Origin: Sphingomonas profundi
GTDB taxonomy: Bacteria > Pseudomonadota > Alphaproteobacteria > Sphingomonadales > Sphingomonadaceae
Length of the DNA stretch: 64,000 nt
Direction: 5' to 3'
Assembly (NCBI RefSeq): GCF_009739515.1
Contig: NZ_CP046535.1
Location: 2,294,001-2,358,000 of the forward strand
Shown here one piece after another: positions 17,714-26,076 of this stretch (position 1 is the stretch's first letter; each line of letters opens with the position of its first letter). The notes under the pieces were generated by a model. The model was not told where the DNA came from and did not search any database. It worked only from the letters and a program-made list of their open reading frames with translations. Made by a program: the position numbers and the translations under genes.

Positions 17714-18918
17714 AGCCGCGCCGCCTTCAGCGCGCGATCGAGATCCTCGATCACGTCGGCGGGATCCTCCAGGCCGACGTTCAGGCGCAGCATGCCCTCC
17801 TCCACGCCCATCTCAGCCCGCACCTCGGCCGAGAGGCCGGCGTGCGTGGTGGAGGCGGGGTGCGTCATCAGCGATCGCGAATCGCCGATGTTGTTCGATA
17901 TGTCGACCAGCTCCAGCGCATCCAGCAGCGCATGCGCCTGCGGCCGCCCGCCATCGACGAACAGCGACAGGATGGTGCCGCCCGCCGCCATCTGCCGCAT
18001 CGCCAGCGCGTGCTGCGGATGGCTCTCATGCCCCGGATACAGCAGGCGCGGCACGCGCGTGGCCAGGAAGCGCGCCACCGCCAGCGCATTCTCGCTCTGC
18101 CGGCGGATTCGCAGGTCCAGCGTCTCCAGCCCCTTCAGCACCACCCAGGCGTTGAACGCGGAGAGGGTCGGGCCGGTGTTGCGGGTGAAGGCCAGCAGCG
18201 TCTCGTTGATGAACTTGGCCCTGCCGCACACCGCGCCGGCCAGCACCCGGCCCTGTCCGTCCATCATCTTGGTGGCGGAATACGCGACGATGTCCGCGCC
18301 ATAATCCATCGGCCGCTGGAGGACGGGGGTGGCGAATGCGTTGTCGACGATGCTGGTGATGCCGCGGTCGCGCGCCAGGCCGCACACCGCCGCCAGATCG
18401 ACGATGTCCATCGTCGGGTTGGCCGGCGTCTCGAAGAAGAACACCTTGGTGTTGGGGCGGATCGCCCGCGCCCACGCCGCATCGTCGCGCGCGTCCACGA
18501 TCGTCGCCTCGATGCCGAAACGCGGCAGCAGCGTGTCGGTCAACCAGCGGCACGATCCGAAGGCGGCGCGCCCGGCGACGAGATGGTCCCCCTGCGAGAG
18601 CTGGCACAGCAGGGCCGCCGTCATCGCCGCCATGCCGCTCGCCATCGCGCGGCACGCCTCGGCGCCCTCCATCAGCGCGATCCGCTCCTCCAGCATCTCC
18701 ACCGTGGGGTTCTGCAGGCGCGAATAGGTCATGCCCTGCTGCTCGCCGGCGAAGCGGGCGGCGGCGTCGGCGGCGCAATCATAGGCGTAGCCGCTCGTCA
18801 GGAAGATCGCCTCGCTCGTCTCGCCATAATGCGATCGCGCGGTGCCGCCGCGGATCGCCTGCGTCGCGGGGCGCCACTTGGCGGTGATGGTGCGATCCTG
18901 GCCGGCGAGCTTCTTCAT
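17710..18918 (-). CDS. metZ: O-succinylhomoserine sulfhydrylase
   Basis: PLP enzyme making homocysteine directly from O-succinylhomoserine and sulfide in methionine synthesis. The 402-residue protein has the Cys/Met-metabolism signature: MTYSRLQNPTVEMLEERIA, ETPANPTMDIVD, VDNAFATPVLQRP and the PLP lysine in AYSATKMMDGQGR. It fits MetZ better than cystathionine gamma-synthase by its PMDYGADIVAYSATK context and length. It overlaps apaG by 4 nt. The 128-bp upstream gap showed no riboswitch that I could recognise. Confidence 0.92.
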   Translation of the reverse strand: MKKLAGQDRTITAKWRPATQAIRGGTARSHYGETSEAIFLTSGYAYDCAADAAARFAGEQQGMTYSRLQNPTVEMLEERIALMEGAEACRAMASGMAAMTAALLCQLSQGDHLVAGRAAFGSCRWLTDTLLPRFGIEATIVDARDDAAWARAIRPNTKVFFFETPANPTMDIVDLAAVCGLARDRGITSIVDNAFATPVLQRPMDYGADIVAYSATKMMDGQGRVLAGAVCGRAKFINETLLAFTRNTGPTLSAFNAWVVLKGLETLDLRIRRQSENALAVARFLATRVPRLLYPGHESHPQHALAMRQMAAGGTILSLFVDGGRPQAHALLDALELVDISNNIGDSRSLMTHPASTTHAGLSAEVRAEMGVEEGMLRLNVGLEDPADVIEDLDRALKAARL

Positions 18919-18994
18919 GCGGGTTCCTTGGGCGTTGGCGCCCGCTTTGCCGCGCGAAGCCGATCCGCGTCAATGCGGCCCGGCCCGCTGGCGG

Positions 18995-19023
18995 TTGACT
19001 TGGCGGGCGCGGACAGGAGAATT
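18995..19023 (+). promoter_or_regulatory. Possible sigma-70 promoter for glutathione peroxidase
   Basis: TTGACT at 18995-19000 is followed after 17 bp by AGAATT at 19018-19023, 24 bp before the start codon. The -35 is good and the -10 weak. Confidence 0.35.
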
Positions 19024-19046
19024 GGGCGAAACCGCAGGCGAGGACG

Positions 19047-19601
19047 ATGATGACCGACCTTCAGGCAATTCCGCTCACCACGATCAAGGGCCAGCCGGCC
19101 ACGCTTGCCGACTATGCCGGCCAGGTGCTGCTGATCGTGAACACCGCCTCCAAATGCGGCCTCACGCCGCAATACGGCCCGCTGGAGGCGCTCCACCAGA
19201 AGTATCACGATCGCGGCTTCAGCGTCCTGGGCTTCCCGGCCAACGATTTCGGCGCGCAGGAGCCTGGAACGGACGAGGAGATCGCCGAATTCTGCCTCTC
19301 CAACTTCAACATCGGCTTCCCGATGTTCGCCAAGATCGCCGTCAGCGGGGAGGAGCGGCACCCGCTCTACCAGGCCCTGATCGACGGCCAGCCGCAGGCG
19401 ACCGAGCGCGACTCGGGCTTCCGCGACAAGCTCGCCCGCTACGGCATCGCCCCCGGCGCGCCCAGCGACGTGCTGTGGAACTTCGAGAAGTTCCTCGTCG
19501 GCCGCGACGGCAAGGTCGTCGGCCGCTTCACCCCGGATATCACGCCGGAAGACCCGCTGATCGTCGAGGCCGTGGAGGCGGAACTGGAGAAGGCCGCCTG
19601 A
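19047..19601 (+). CDS. Glutathione peroxidase family thiol peroxidase
   Basis: Reduces hydroperoxides in the cytoplasm. The 184-residue protein has the peroxidatic cysteine in NTASKCGLTPQY near residue 38, the conserved glutamine in LGFPANDFGAQEPG and the tryptophan in LWNFEKFLVGRDG, that is the Cys/Gln/Trp active site. Cysteine replaces selenocysteine, as usual in bacteria, where thioredoxin is often the real donor. A second ATG at codon 2 is an equally good start. Divergent from metZ, convergent with recO. Confidence 0.93.
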   Translation: MMTDLQAIPLTTIKGQPATLADYAGQVLLIVNTASKCGLTPQYGPLEALHQKYHDRGFSVLGFPANDFGAQEPGTDEEIAEFCLSNFNIGFPMFAKIAVSGEERHPLYQALIDGQPQATERDSGFRDKLARYGIAPGAPSDVLWNFEKFLVGRDGKVVGRFTPDITPEDPLIVEAVEAELEKAA

Positions 19602-19634
19602 TCCGGTAACGGCGGCGTCCCCCGCCCCAACCAT

Positions 19635-19729
19635 CGTCATCCCGGCGGACGCCGGGATCCATCGATGCGGTGCGCCTGAGGGTTCAGCGAACCACCGTCC
19701 ATGGATCCCGAATCAGGTCCGGGATGACG
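19635..19729. repeat. Paired inverted REP-like element between gpx and recO
   Basis: One arm, CGTCATCCCGG at 19635-19645, is answered by CCGGGATGACG at 19719-19729. Inside lie CCCGGCGGACGCCGGGATCC and ATGGATCCCG, so each arm forms its own small hairpin as well as the large one. Elements built on GTCATCCCGG are common dispersed palindromes in proteobacteria. Between two convergent genes it can act as a bidirectional stop. Confidence 0.7.
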
Positions 19730-19762
19730 GAAAAGTCGTCTGCTCCCACAACCGCCGCCGCC

Positions 19763-20494
19763 TCAGCCGGTGATCCGCCTGATCCGCGCGATCATCCGCT
19801 CGCGGGCGGCGAGCACCGCCGCCCGCCGCTCCGTCAGCAGATCGCGCGAGAGGAAGTGGCCGGTCAGCCGCAGCCCGTCGAGGATGCCGCCCCAGTCCGC
19901 CTCCCCCCGGCCCAGCAGGAAGGCCGGCAGCGGCAGCAGCCGTTCGGCATAGGGCGCGCCCGCCGCCCGGCCCACGGCCGCGCCGCTCTTTGGGCTGACG
20001 TAGAGGAGGTCGTCGCGCCCGCCGGTCGCCGCGCACGCCGAGAGGTCCAGCCCGAAGCCGAGTTCGGCGAGGATCAGCAGCTCGTAGCGCACCAGCGCCG
20101 CCGCCCAGCCGCGCGCCGCCGGCGCCGCCTCCACCGCCGCCAGCACGCCGTCCAGCGCGGCGTGCAGGCGCGGATAGGGCTGCGCCTCCGGCAAAGCGGC
20201 GGCGGTGAGCGCGGTCGTCCAGTCGATCGCGGCGGCGGCCAGCGGCTCGCCATGCAGCCCGGCGCGGCTGTGGACCAGCTCCACCGTCAGCGCCGGCAGC
20301 TGCTCGTCGGTGCGCGCACGATATTCGGCCTGCACCACATTGCCCGCCAGCAGCACCGGCCGCAGCCGGCGGGATCGCCCGCCGCGCACGTAGCCGGCGC
20401 GCAAGCCATCCGCCGGCGTCAGCAGCCGCGCGACGGCACCATGCTCGCCATGCGCCAGCACGCCGCAGACGATCGCTTCGGTGGAGATGTGCAT
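19763..20494 (-). CDS. recO: DNA repair protein RecO
   Basis: RecFOR pathway mediator that helps load RecA onto SSB-coated DNA. The 243-residue protein has the N-terminal OB-fold start ([26 protein letters not shown] with [14 protein letters not shown]) and the C-terminal [15 protein letters not shown]...[12 protein letters not shown] block typical of alphaproteobacterial RecO. The four-cysteine zinc knuckle found in some RecO proteins is not present; only one cysteine remains there. Ends convergent with gpx. Confidence 0.9.
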   Translation of the reverse strand: MHISTEAIVCGVLAHGEHGAVARLLTPADGLRAGYVRGGRSRRLRPVLLAGNVVQAEYRARTDEQLPALTVELVHSRAGLHGEPLAAAAIDWTTALTAAALPEAQPYPRLHAALDGVLAAVEAAPAARGWAAALVRYELLILAELGFGLDLSACAATGGRDDLLYVSPKSGAAVGRAAGAPYAERLLPLPAFLLGRGEADWGGILDGLRLTGHFLSRDLLTERRAAVLAARERMIARIRRITG

Positions 20495-20551
20495 CGACGC
20501 GGAAGGTAGCGGCTGGCCTCGCCCGGCGCCATCGCACCCGCCCGGTGCCCC

Positions 20552-22474
20552 TCACCCGCCCGGATGGAAATAATCCCACACCGCCCGCGCCGTCGCCTTC
20601 GACACGCCGGGCGCGCGTTCCAGATCCGCCAGGGCGGCGCCGCGCACCGCCTTGGCCGTGCCGAAGTGCATCAGCAGCGCCTTCTTGCGGGAAGGGCCGA
20701 TTCCCGGCACCTCGTCCAGCGGGCTCGCGGTGAACGCCTTGGCGCGCTTGGTGCGGTGGGCGCCGATGGCGAAGCGGTGCGCCTCGTCGCGGATGCGCTG
20801 GAGGAAGAACAGCACCGGCGAGTTCAGCGGCAGCATCGATTCGCGCCCGTCGGGCGTGTGGAAATGCTCGCGCCCGGCATTGCGGTCCGGCCCCTTGGAG
20901 ATGCCGACGATCGGCACGTCCTGCACGCCCATCTCCTCCAGCGTCGCCGCCACGGCGCTGACCTGGCCCTTGCCGCCGTCGATCAGCAGCAGGTCCGGCC
21001 ACTCGCCGCCCCGGCGATCCGGATCCTCCTGCTCCAGCCGGGCGAAGCGCCGCTCCAGCACCTCGCGCATCATCGCGAAATCGTCGCCGGCGGTCGTCTC
21101 CGGGCGCTTGATGTTGAACTTGCGATAGGCGTTCTTGCGGAACCCCTCCGCCCCCATCACGATCATCGCGCCGACCATGTTGGTGCCCATGATGTGGCTG
21201 TTGTCATAGCATTCGATCCGGCTCGGCGGCCCCTCCAGCCCGAACAGATCGGCCACCTCCTGCATCAGCCGACCCTGCGTGGTGCTCTCGGCCAGACGGC
21301 GGTCCAGCGCCTCCACCGCGTTGCGCTTCGCCTGCTCCAGCAGCTTGCGCTGGTCGCCGCGCTGCGGCTGGCGCAGCGACACCTTGCGCCCGGCGCGTTC
21401 GGACAGCGCCTCGCACAGCAGCTCCGCCTCCGGCAGGTCGCGGTCCAGCAGGATCAGCCGGCCGGGCGGCACCTCCTCGTAGAATTGCACCAGGAAGCTC
21501 GCCAGCACCTCCTCCTCCGGCACCTCGGCGGTGTGCGCCGGGAAGAAGCTGCGATGCCCCCAATTCTGCCCGCCGCGGATGAAGAAGGCCTGGATGCCCA
21601 TCACGCCCTGCTTGCAGGCGAGCGCGAACACGTCCGCATCGCCGATCCCCTCGGCGTTGATCGCCTGCGCGCCCTGGATGAAGGTGAGCGCGCGCAGGCG
21701 ATCGCGGTAGACCGTGGCCAGCTCGAAATCCATCGCCTCGGCCGCCGCCGTCATGGCCGCGCCCAGCTTCTGCTGCACCTGGGTGGACTTGCCGGCCAGG
21801 AACGCCTTGGCGTCGTTCACTAGCTCCGCATATTCGGTTGGCGCGATGCGATCGACGCATGGGGCCGAGCATCGCTTGATCTGGTGCAGCAGGCACGGGC
21901 GCGATCGGTTGGCGAAGAAGCTGTCGGTGCAGGATCGCAGCAGGAACAGCTTCTGCAGCGCGTTCAGCGTGCGGGTGACGGAACCCGCGCTGGCGAACGG
22001 CCCGTAATATTGTCCCTTCGCCCGCCTTGCGCCGCGATGCTTCTGCACGCGCGGAAAGGCGTGGTCCTCGCGCAGCAGGATGAAGGGGAAGCTCTTGTCG
22101 TCGCGCAGCAGCACATTGTAGGGCGGCCGGTAGCGCTTGATCAGCTGCGCCTCCAGCAGCAGCGCCTCGGCCTCGGTGTTGGTCGTGACGATCGTCATCG
22201 ATCGCGTCTGCGCCACCATGCGGCTGAGCCGCTTCGGCAGCCGCGCCACCTGCGTGTAATTGGCCACCCGGTTCTTCAAGGCGCGCGCCTTGCCGACGTA
22301 CAGCACCTCGCCCTTGGCATCCTGCATGCGGTAGACGCCGGGGCGGATCGGCAATGTCTTCAGCACGTTGCGGATCGCGGCGACGCCCGCGTCAATATCC
22401 GGCCGGTCCGTGCCGCGCACGGTGTAGACGGATTTTTCCTCGTTGAAGCGGTCGGTCGTGGGCGTTTCTGTCAC
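20552..22474 (-). CDS. uvrC: UvrABC excinuclease subunit C
   Basis: Makes both incisions in nucleotide excision repair. The 640-residue protein has, in order, the GIY-YIG nuclease (RPGVYRMQDAKGEVLYVGKA, about residues 44-63), the UVR motif (LGAAMTAAAEAMDFELATVYRD, about 240), the RNase H-like endonuclease with IECYDNSHIMGTNMVGAMIV and LLIDGGKGQ, and C-terminal helix-hairpin-helix repeats (PGIGPSRKKALL, PGVSKATARAV). It starts with a short N-terminal extension. recO lies 57 bp downstream. Confidence 0.96.
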   Translation of the reverse strand: MTETPTTDRFNEEKSVYTVRGTDRPDIDAGVAAIRNVLKTLPIRPGVYRMQDAKGEVLYVGKARALKNRVANYTQVARLPKRLSRMVAQTRSMTIVTTNTEAEALLLEAQLIKRYRPPYNVLLRDDKSFPFILLREDHAFPRVQKHRGARRAKGQYYGPFASAGSVTRTLNALQKLFLLRSCTDSFFANRSRPCLLHQIKRCSAPCVDRIAPTEYAELVNDAKAFLAGKSTQVQQKLGAAMTAAAEAMDFELATVYRDRLRALTFIQGAQAINAEGIGDADVFALACKQGVMGIQAFFIRGGQNWGHRSFFPAHTAEVPEEEVLASFLVQFYEEVPPGRLILLDRDLPEAELLCEALSERAGRKVSLRQPQRGDQRKLLEQAKRNAVEALDRRLAESTTQGRLMQEVADLFGLEGPPSRIECYDNSHIMGTNMVGAMIVMGAEGFRKNAYRKFNIKRPETTAGDDFAMMREVLERRFARLEQEDPDRRGGEWPDLLLIDGGKGQVSAVAATLEEMGVQDVPIVGISKGPDRNAGREHFHTPDGRESMLPLNSPVLFFLQRIRDEAHRFAIGAHRTKRAKAFTASPLDEVPGIGPSRKKALLMHFGTAKAVRGAALADLERAPGVSKATARAVWDYFHPGG

Positions 22475-22552
22475 GATCGGGATTTAGGCTCGCTCGGCCG
22501 GATACGCCAGATGCGGCTGCCGCTCGCCGCGCGCCGGAACACCCTGGCATCC

Positions 22553-22577
22553 TTGTGTCGAGCGAAGTCGAGACACG
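22553..22577. repeat. Dispersed palindrome, copy 2
   Basis: The element TTGTGTCGAGCGAAGTCGAG followed by ACACG is one base different from the copy at 4707-4731. A related half palindrome, CCCCCCGACTGCGCTCGGGA, follows at 22611-22630. Both lie in the gap between uvrC and the atp operon's end. Confidence 0.7.
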
Positions 22578-22691
22578 CGCTCACGTCATTCGCCGGATCG
22601 CTGGCAAATGCCCCCCGACTGCGCTCGGGACAAGGTAGGGCGGTCGCGGGGAACAGCAGGCCGACGAAACAGGGCGAAAACGTAACCCGCG

Positions 22692-23327
22692 TCAGTTCAG
22701 CCGCGTGCCGCCCAGCCCGGCGATCGTCTGGTCCACCAGCGCGCGGTCGGCGCCGGCATCGTGGCGGCCGCCGATGATCTGCGCGGCGGCGGCGGCGGCG
22801 GCGCGGGCGGCAGTGGCGCGCACGTCGGCCAGGGCGGCGCGCTCGGCGGCGCCGATCTTGTCCTCGGCCATGCGGCCACGGCGCTCGATCAGGGCGGCGG
22901 CGTTGGTGCGCGCCTGCGCCATGATCGTCTCGGCCTCCTCGCGGGCGTGGGCGACGATCGCCTCCGCCTCGCTGGCGGCCGCGGCGGATTTCGCCTGATA
23001 TTCCGCCCGCAACGCCTCGGCCTCGGCGCGCAGGCGGCTCGCTTCATCCAGCTGGGCGCGGATGCCGGCGATCTTCTTGTCCAGCGCCTTGCCGATCACG
23101 GCCGGCACCTTCTTCCACAGCATGATCGCGATCACGAACAGCATCGCGATCGAGACCCAGGCCGTGGCGTTCAGCCCCAGCGCGGTGGGATCGAGATGCG
23201 CCGGGCCGCTATGCTCGGCGGTGGAGGCGGTGCCGGTCATGCCTTCCAGCTTGTCGGCATCGGCCAGGTTGCCGGCGATCTCGGCGTTGACGTCGGCGTT
23301 CGTGGCGGCGTGGGGAGCGGTGCTCAT
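22692..23327 (-). CDS. atpF: F-type ATP synthase Fo subunit b
   Basis: Peripheral stalk subunit of ATP synthase. The 211-residue protein has a 45-residue N-terminal extension rich in Ala/Asp/Glu, one transmembrane helix (ATAWVSIAMLFVIAIMLWKK), then a long charged, Ala-rich coiled coil (about 75-195). Last gene of atpI-atpB-atpE-atpF'-atpF, 11 bp after the b' gene. It is assigned b rather than b' by position and by the extended N-terminus. Confidence 0.88.
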   Translation of the reverse strand: MSTAPHAATNADVNAEIAGNLADADKLEGMTGTASTAEHSGPAHLDPTALGLNATAWVSIAMLFVIAIMLWKKVPAVIGKALDKKIAGIRAQLDEASRLRAEAEALRAEYQAKSAAAASEAEAIVAHAREEAETIMAQARTNAAALIERRGRMAEDKIGAAERAALADVRATAARAAAAAAAQIIGGRHDAGADRALVDQTIAGLGGTRLN

Positions 23328-23338
23328 GATGGCGATCC

Positions 23339-23833
23339 TCAGCCCTGGGCCAGCGCGGAGCGGACGGCGCCCTGCGCCTCGCCGCGATCGACGGTGACGC
23401 CGGAGATGCGCGAGACGATGTCCTGTACGGCCTCCGCCGCGACATCCTCGATGCTGGCGAGCGCATCGGCACGCGAGGTGGCGATGCGGGCGGTGGCCGC
23501 CTCGTTCTGCGCCGCCAGCTCGGCATCGCGCGCCTTCACCTTGGCCTCGCTGTCACGCGCGGCCTGCGCCTTGGCCTCCTGCGTCGCCTTCAGCGCGCTG
23601 GCGCGGGCGGCGTCCATCGCCGCGCGATAGGCCTCCTCGGTGGCGTCCGCCTCGGCGCGGGCGCGCTGGGCGGTGGCGAGATCGTCCGCGATCTTCTTGT
23701 CGCGCGCGTCGACGGTCGATTCGATCTTCGGCAGCATCGCCTTGCCGATCCCGAAGTAGATCAGGCCGAAGACGATGAGCAGCCAGAAGATCTGCGACGC
23801 GTAGGTAGCGGCGATCTGGGCGATCTGAGGCAT
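23339..23833 (-). CDS. F-type ATP synthase Fo subunit b'
   Basis: Second peripheral-stalk subunit, typical of alphaproteobacteria and phototrophs, which use a b-b' heterodimer. The 164-residue protein starts MPQIAQIAATYASQIFWLLIVFGLIYF, one transmembrane helix, followed by PKIESTVDARDKKIADDLATA and a long Ala/Glu/Arg coiled coil. It sits between atpE and atpF as usual for b'. Confidence 0.9.
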   Translation of the reverse strand: MPQIAQIAATYASQIFWLLIVFGLIYFGIGKAMLPKIESTVDARDKKIADDLATAQRARAEADATEEAYRAAMDAARASALKATQEAKAQAARDSEAKVKARDAELAAQNEAATARIATSRADALASIEDVAAEAVQDIVSRISGVTVDRGEAQGAVRSALAQG

Positions 23834-23892
23834 CGAGGAGTCCCGGAAATTGGGTCGGGGCCGGCGCGCGGCCGGCCCCGGAAAACGTCAGG

Positions 23893-24120
23893 TCAGGCGA
23901 CGAACAGCAGGATCATCGCGACGACGAACGCCAGCAGGCCCAGCAGCTCGGCCGCGGCGAAGCCGATGAACAGGCGGCCCTGCTGGCCGTCAGCGGCGGC
24001 CGGGTTGCGCAGCGCGCTCTCCAGGAACGAGCCGAACACGTTGCCCACGCCCAGCGCGGCCATGCCCACGCCGATCGCGGCCAGACCGGCACCCACCAGC
24101 TTTGCGGCTTCTGCGTCCAT
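23893..24120 (-). CDS. atpE: F-type ATP synthase Fo subunit c
   Basis: Proteolipid that forms the rotating c-ring. The 75-residue protein has two transmembrane helices joined by the polar loop RNPAAADGQ. The ion-binding carboxylate is Glu58 in GFAAAELLGLLAF. The glycine pattern of helix 1 (GAGLAAIGVGMAALGVGNVFG) is that of H+-type rings. Followed 59 bp downstream by the b' gene. Confidence 0.95.
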   Translation of the reverse strand: MDAEAAKLVGAGLAAIGVGMAALGVGNVFGSFLESALRNPAAADGQQGRLFIGFAAAELLGLLAFVVAMILLFVA

Positions 24121-24175
24121 GATAAACTCCCTTGTGAAAACTTTGAGAAGGTTGACGAAACCCGGTTGAAGAAAC

Positions 24176-24961
24176 TCAGTGAAGGTTGATCGCGTCGTTC
24201 AGGTAGAGCGAGGTCAGCAGCGCGAACACATAGGCCTGGATGGCGCAGACCAGCAGTTCCAGGACGGTGATGCCGATCATCAGCACGAAGCTGGGCAGCG
24301 AGACGATCGCGGCGATGCCCGGCCCGGCGTTCAGCCCGTTGATGACGAAGCCGGCCAGCACCTTCAGCAGGATGTGCCCCGCCGTCATCGCCACGAACAG
24401 TCGCAGGCCCAGCGAGAAAGGCCGCACCAGGAACGACAGCAATTCGACGAAGAAGATCAGCGGGATCATCACCAGCGGCGTGCCGTGCGGCACGAACAGC
24501 GAGAAGAAGTGCAGCTTGTGCTTCCAGAAACCCACGATCAGCACGATCGCGAAGCTCAGCACCGCCAGCACGCCCGTGACGGTCAGGTGGCTCGTAACGG
24601 TGAAGGCGTGCAGGCCGACGACGCCGATCGGCAGCATTCCCAGCAGGTTGGCGATCAGGATGAACATGAACAGCGAGAAGACATAGGGCGTGAACGCCTT
24701 GCCCTTTGGGCCGATATTGGTGTGCATCATGTTGGTGATGAAGCCGGTGAAGCTCTCCACCGCCGCCTGCCAGCGGCCGGGCACCAGTTCCCGCTTCATG
24801 CCGCCCAGCATGAACAGCCACAGCGCGCCCAGGGTCAGCACCATCCACAGCGCCGAGTTGGTGAACGAGATGTCGTAGCCGCCGACCACCAGATGCTGGC
24901 CGAACAGCGGCTCGACCAGAAACTGGTGCATCGGATCGATCTTGCCTGATTCGGCCGCCAC
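24176..24961 (-). CDS. atpB: F-type ATP synthase Fo subunit a
   Basis: Static proton channel subunit. The 261-residue polytopic protein carries the essential arginine in RPFSLGLRLFVAMTAGH (equivalent of E. coli Arg210) and the C-terminal LELLVCAIQAYVFALLTSLYL helix with the conserved Gln. The N-terminal HQFLVEPLFG is the family start. Lies between atpI and atpE. Confidence 0.96.
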   Translation of the reverse strand: MAAESGKIDPMHQFLVEPLFGQHLVVGGYDISFTNSALWMVLTLGALWLFMLGGMKRELVPGRWQAAVESFTGFITNMMHTNIGPKGKAFTPYVFSLFMFILIANLLGMLPIGVVGLHAFTVTSHLTVTGVLAVLSFAIVLIVGFWKHKLHFFSLFVPHGTPLVMIPLIFFVELLSFLVRPFSLGLRLFVAMTAGHILLKVLAGFVINGLNAGPGIAAIVSLPSFVLMIGITVLELLVCAIQAYVFALLTSLYLNDAINLH

Positions 24962-24998
24962 GCTGCCAACCCCCTGCTATGCGCCGAGCGCCCCGAAG

Positions 24999-25313
24999 CT
25001 ATTCGGGGCGCTCGTTCGAAATCCGGATGATGTTCCTGAAGGCGACCGCTATTCCACCGAACAGCAGCACCAGAAGGAGCCAGGGGGAGGTTCCCAGCCA
25101 GCGATCCAAGAGCCAGCCGACCAACGCTCCGCCGGCAGGGCCCGCGATCAGTTCCGCCAGCACGCGATTGCCCTGGGAATAACCCTTCCCGGGCTTCGAC
25201 TGCCTGCTTCCGGTCCTGACCGTCTCCGCACGGTGAGCCGCCGCCAGCCGCTCGTCGAGCGACGTGAGGCGCGAATCTGCCGCGCTTCGAGGATCCTGCC
25301 CGGGTTCGTCCAT
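24999..25313 (-). CDS. atpI: AtpI-like Fo assembly protein
   Basis: Small protein encoded first in Fo operons, thought to assist c-ring assembly or Mg2+ supply. The start at 25313 (MDEPGQDPRSAADSRL, 104 residues) matches alphaproteobacterial AtpI; an in-frame ATG at 25358 would add 15 residues. After a charged cytoplasmic region, two transmembrane helices follow: VLAELIAGPAGGALVGWLLD and WLLLVLLFGGIAVAFRNI. Confidence 0.85.
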   Translation of the reverse strand: MDEPGQDPRSAADSRLTSLDERLAAAHRAETVRTGSRQSKPGKGYSQGNRVLAELIAGPAGGALVGWLLDRWLGTSPWLLLVLLFGGIAVAFRNIIRISNERPE

Positions 25314-25388
25314 CGCCACGCCGCACATCCCTCCCTGATCGGGCGAGCGCGCGGACATGCCTGTGAGCGACCCCGCCGAGGCCCGGTC

Positions 25389-25417
25389 CCTTTAGGAAGG
25401 GGGTCGGTTCAAGTCAA
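25389..25417 (-). promoter_or_regulatory. Sigma-70 promoter of the atp Fo operon
   Basis: On the minus strand TTGACT (25412-25417), a 17-bp spacer and TAAAGG (25389-25394) precede atpI by about 70 bp. The site lies in the gap after ydbL, giving the Fo operon its own promoter. Confidence 0.6.
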
Positions 25418-25456
25418 CAACTGCGCACGGCGGCCACCGGCGTCGCCGCCCGGCGG

Positions 25457-25840
25457 TCAGCCGCAGCTGCCCGGCAGCGCGATCGGGCCGGATTTCACGC
25501 GCCACACGCCGTCCGGCAGCAGGTACGCCTGTCCGTTCGCCACGCGCCCGGCCAGCGTCTTGCAGCCGATCGCCGCCGCCCACTCCTCCAGGGTCACGCC
25601 GCGCTTGGCGGCCTCGGGCGTGAAGGCGGCGCGGCGCTTGATGTTGATCGCGTCCACCTTGGCCTTGATCTCCGGCGAGGCGGCCTTGGCGAGGCCCAGA
25701 TAGCCGTCCGCCTTCTCGCCGACGATGCCCTGCGCGATCGCGCCCTGCAGGTCGGCATCCTGCGCATAGGCGATACCAGCGGCGCCGGCGACGAGGGCGG
25801 CGCCGACGAAAAGGGCGATGAATGTTCTGGTGCGGGTCAT
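25457..25840 (-). CDS. ydbL: YdbL-family periplasmic protein (DUF1318)
   Basis: The 127-residue protein has a signal peptide (TFIALFVGAALVAGAAGIAYA) and a DUF1318 core: GIVGEKADGYLGLA, INIKRRAAFTPEAAKRG, EWAAAIGCKTL and NGQAYLLPDGVWR. In E. coli YdbL works with YdbH and YnbE, where it modulates the YdbH-YnbE interaction. Here it follows ynbE with a 4-nt ATGA overlap, so the three genes form one translational unit. Confidence 0.88.
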   Translation of the reverse strand: MTRTRTFIALFVGAALVAGAAGIAYAQDADLQGAIAQGIVGEKADGYLGLAKAASPEIKAKVDAINIKRRAAFTPEAAKRGVTLEEWAAAIGCKTLAGRVANGQAYLLPDGVWRVKSGPIALPGSCG

Positions 25841-26076
25841 TGCGGGAAAAGCTCCGGATTGTTCGAGATGAAGTCGCCGGCATCCTTCTGCAGCTTCACG
25901 ACCACCTCCTGCCTGACGTTCACGTTGAGATTGATCTCGATCGGCTTCTCCGGCGCCTTCACCGTGATGCAGCCGCCGAGCGCCATGGCGCAGAGCCCCA
26001 GCATCGCGGCCGTCGCCGGTCTCATCGCCGCTCGTCTCCCATCATGTCGGTCCAACGTCGAAAACATGCGCTTCAT
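25837..26076 (-). CDS. ynbE: YnbE-like outer-membrane lipoprotein
   Basis: Short lipoprotein partner of YdbH. The lipobox MALGGC is followed by the YnbE core VKAPEKPIEINLNVNVRQEVVVKLQKD. Known YnbE assembles by beta-strand addition with the C-terminus of YdbH to complete a lipid bridge to the outer membrane. The ATG at 26076 overlaps the ydbH stop by 4 nt and gives 79 residues; the in-frame ATG at 26025 gives a tighter 62-residue lipoprotein with a more normal signal peptide. Both are plausible. Confidence 0.85.
   Translation of the reverse strand: MKRMFSTLDRHDGRRAAMRPATAAMLGLCAMALGGCITVKAPEKPIEINLNVNVRQEVVVKLQKDAGDFISNNPELFPQ

Noticed and set aside
18919-19046. SAM-type riboswitch upstream of metZ
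   Set aside because: Expected in some alphaproteobacteria, but I could not fit the sequence to a SAM-II or SAM-V consensus.
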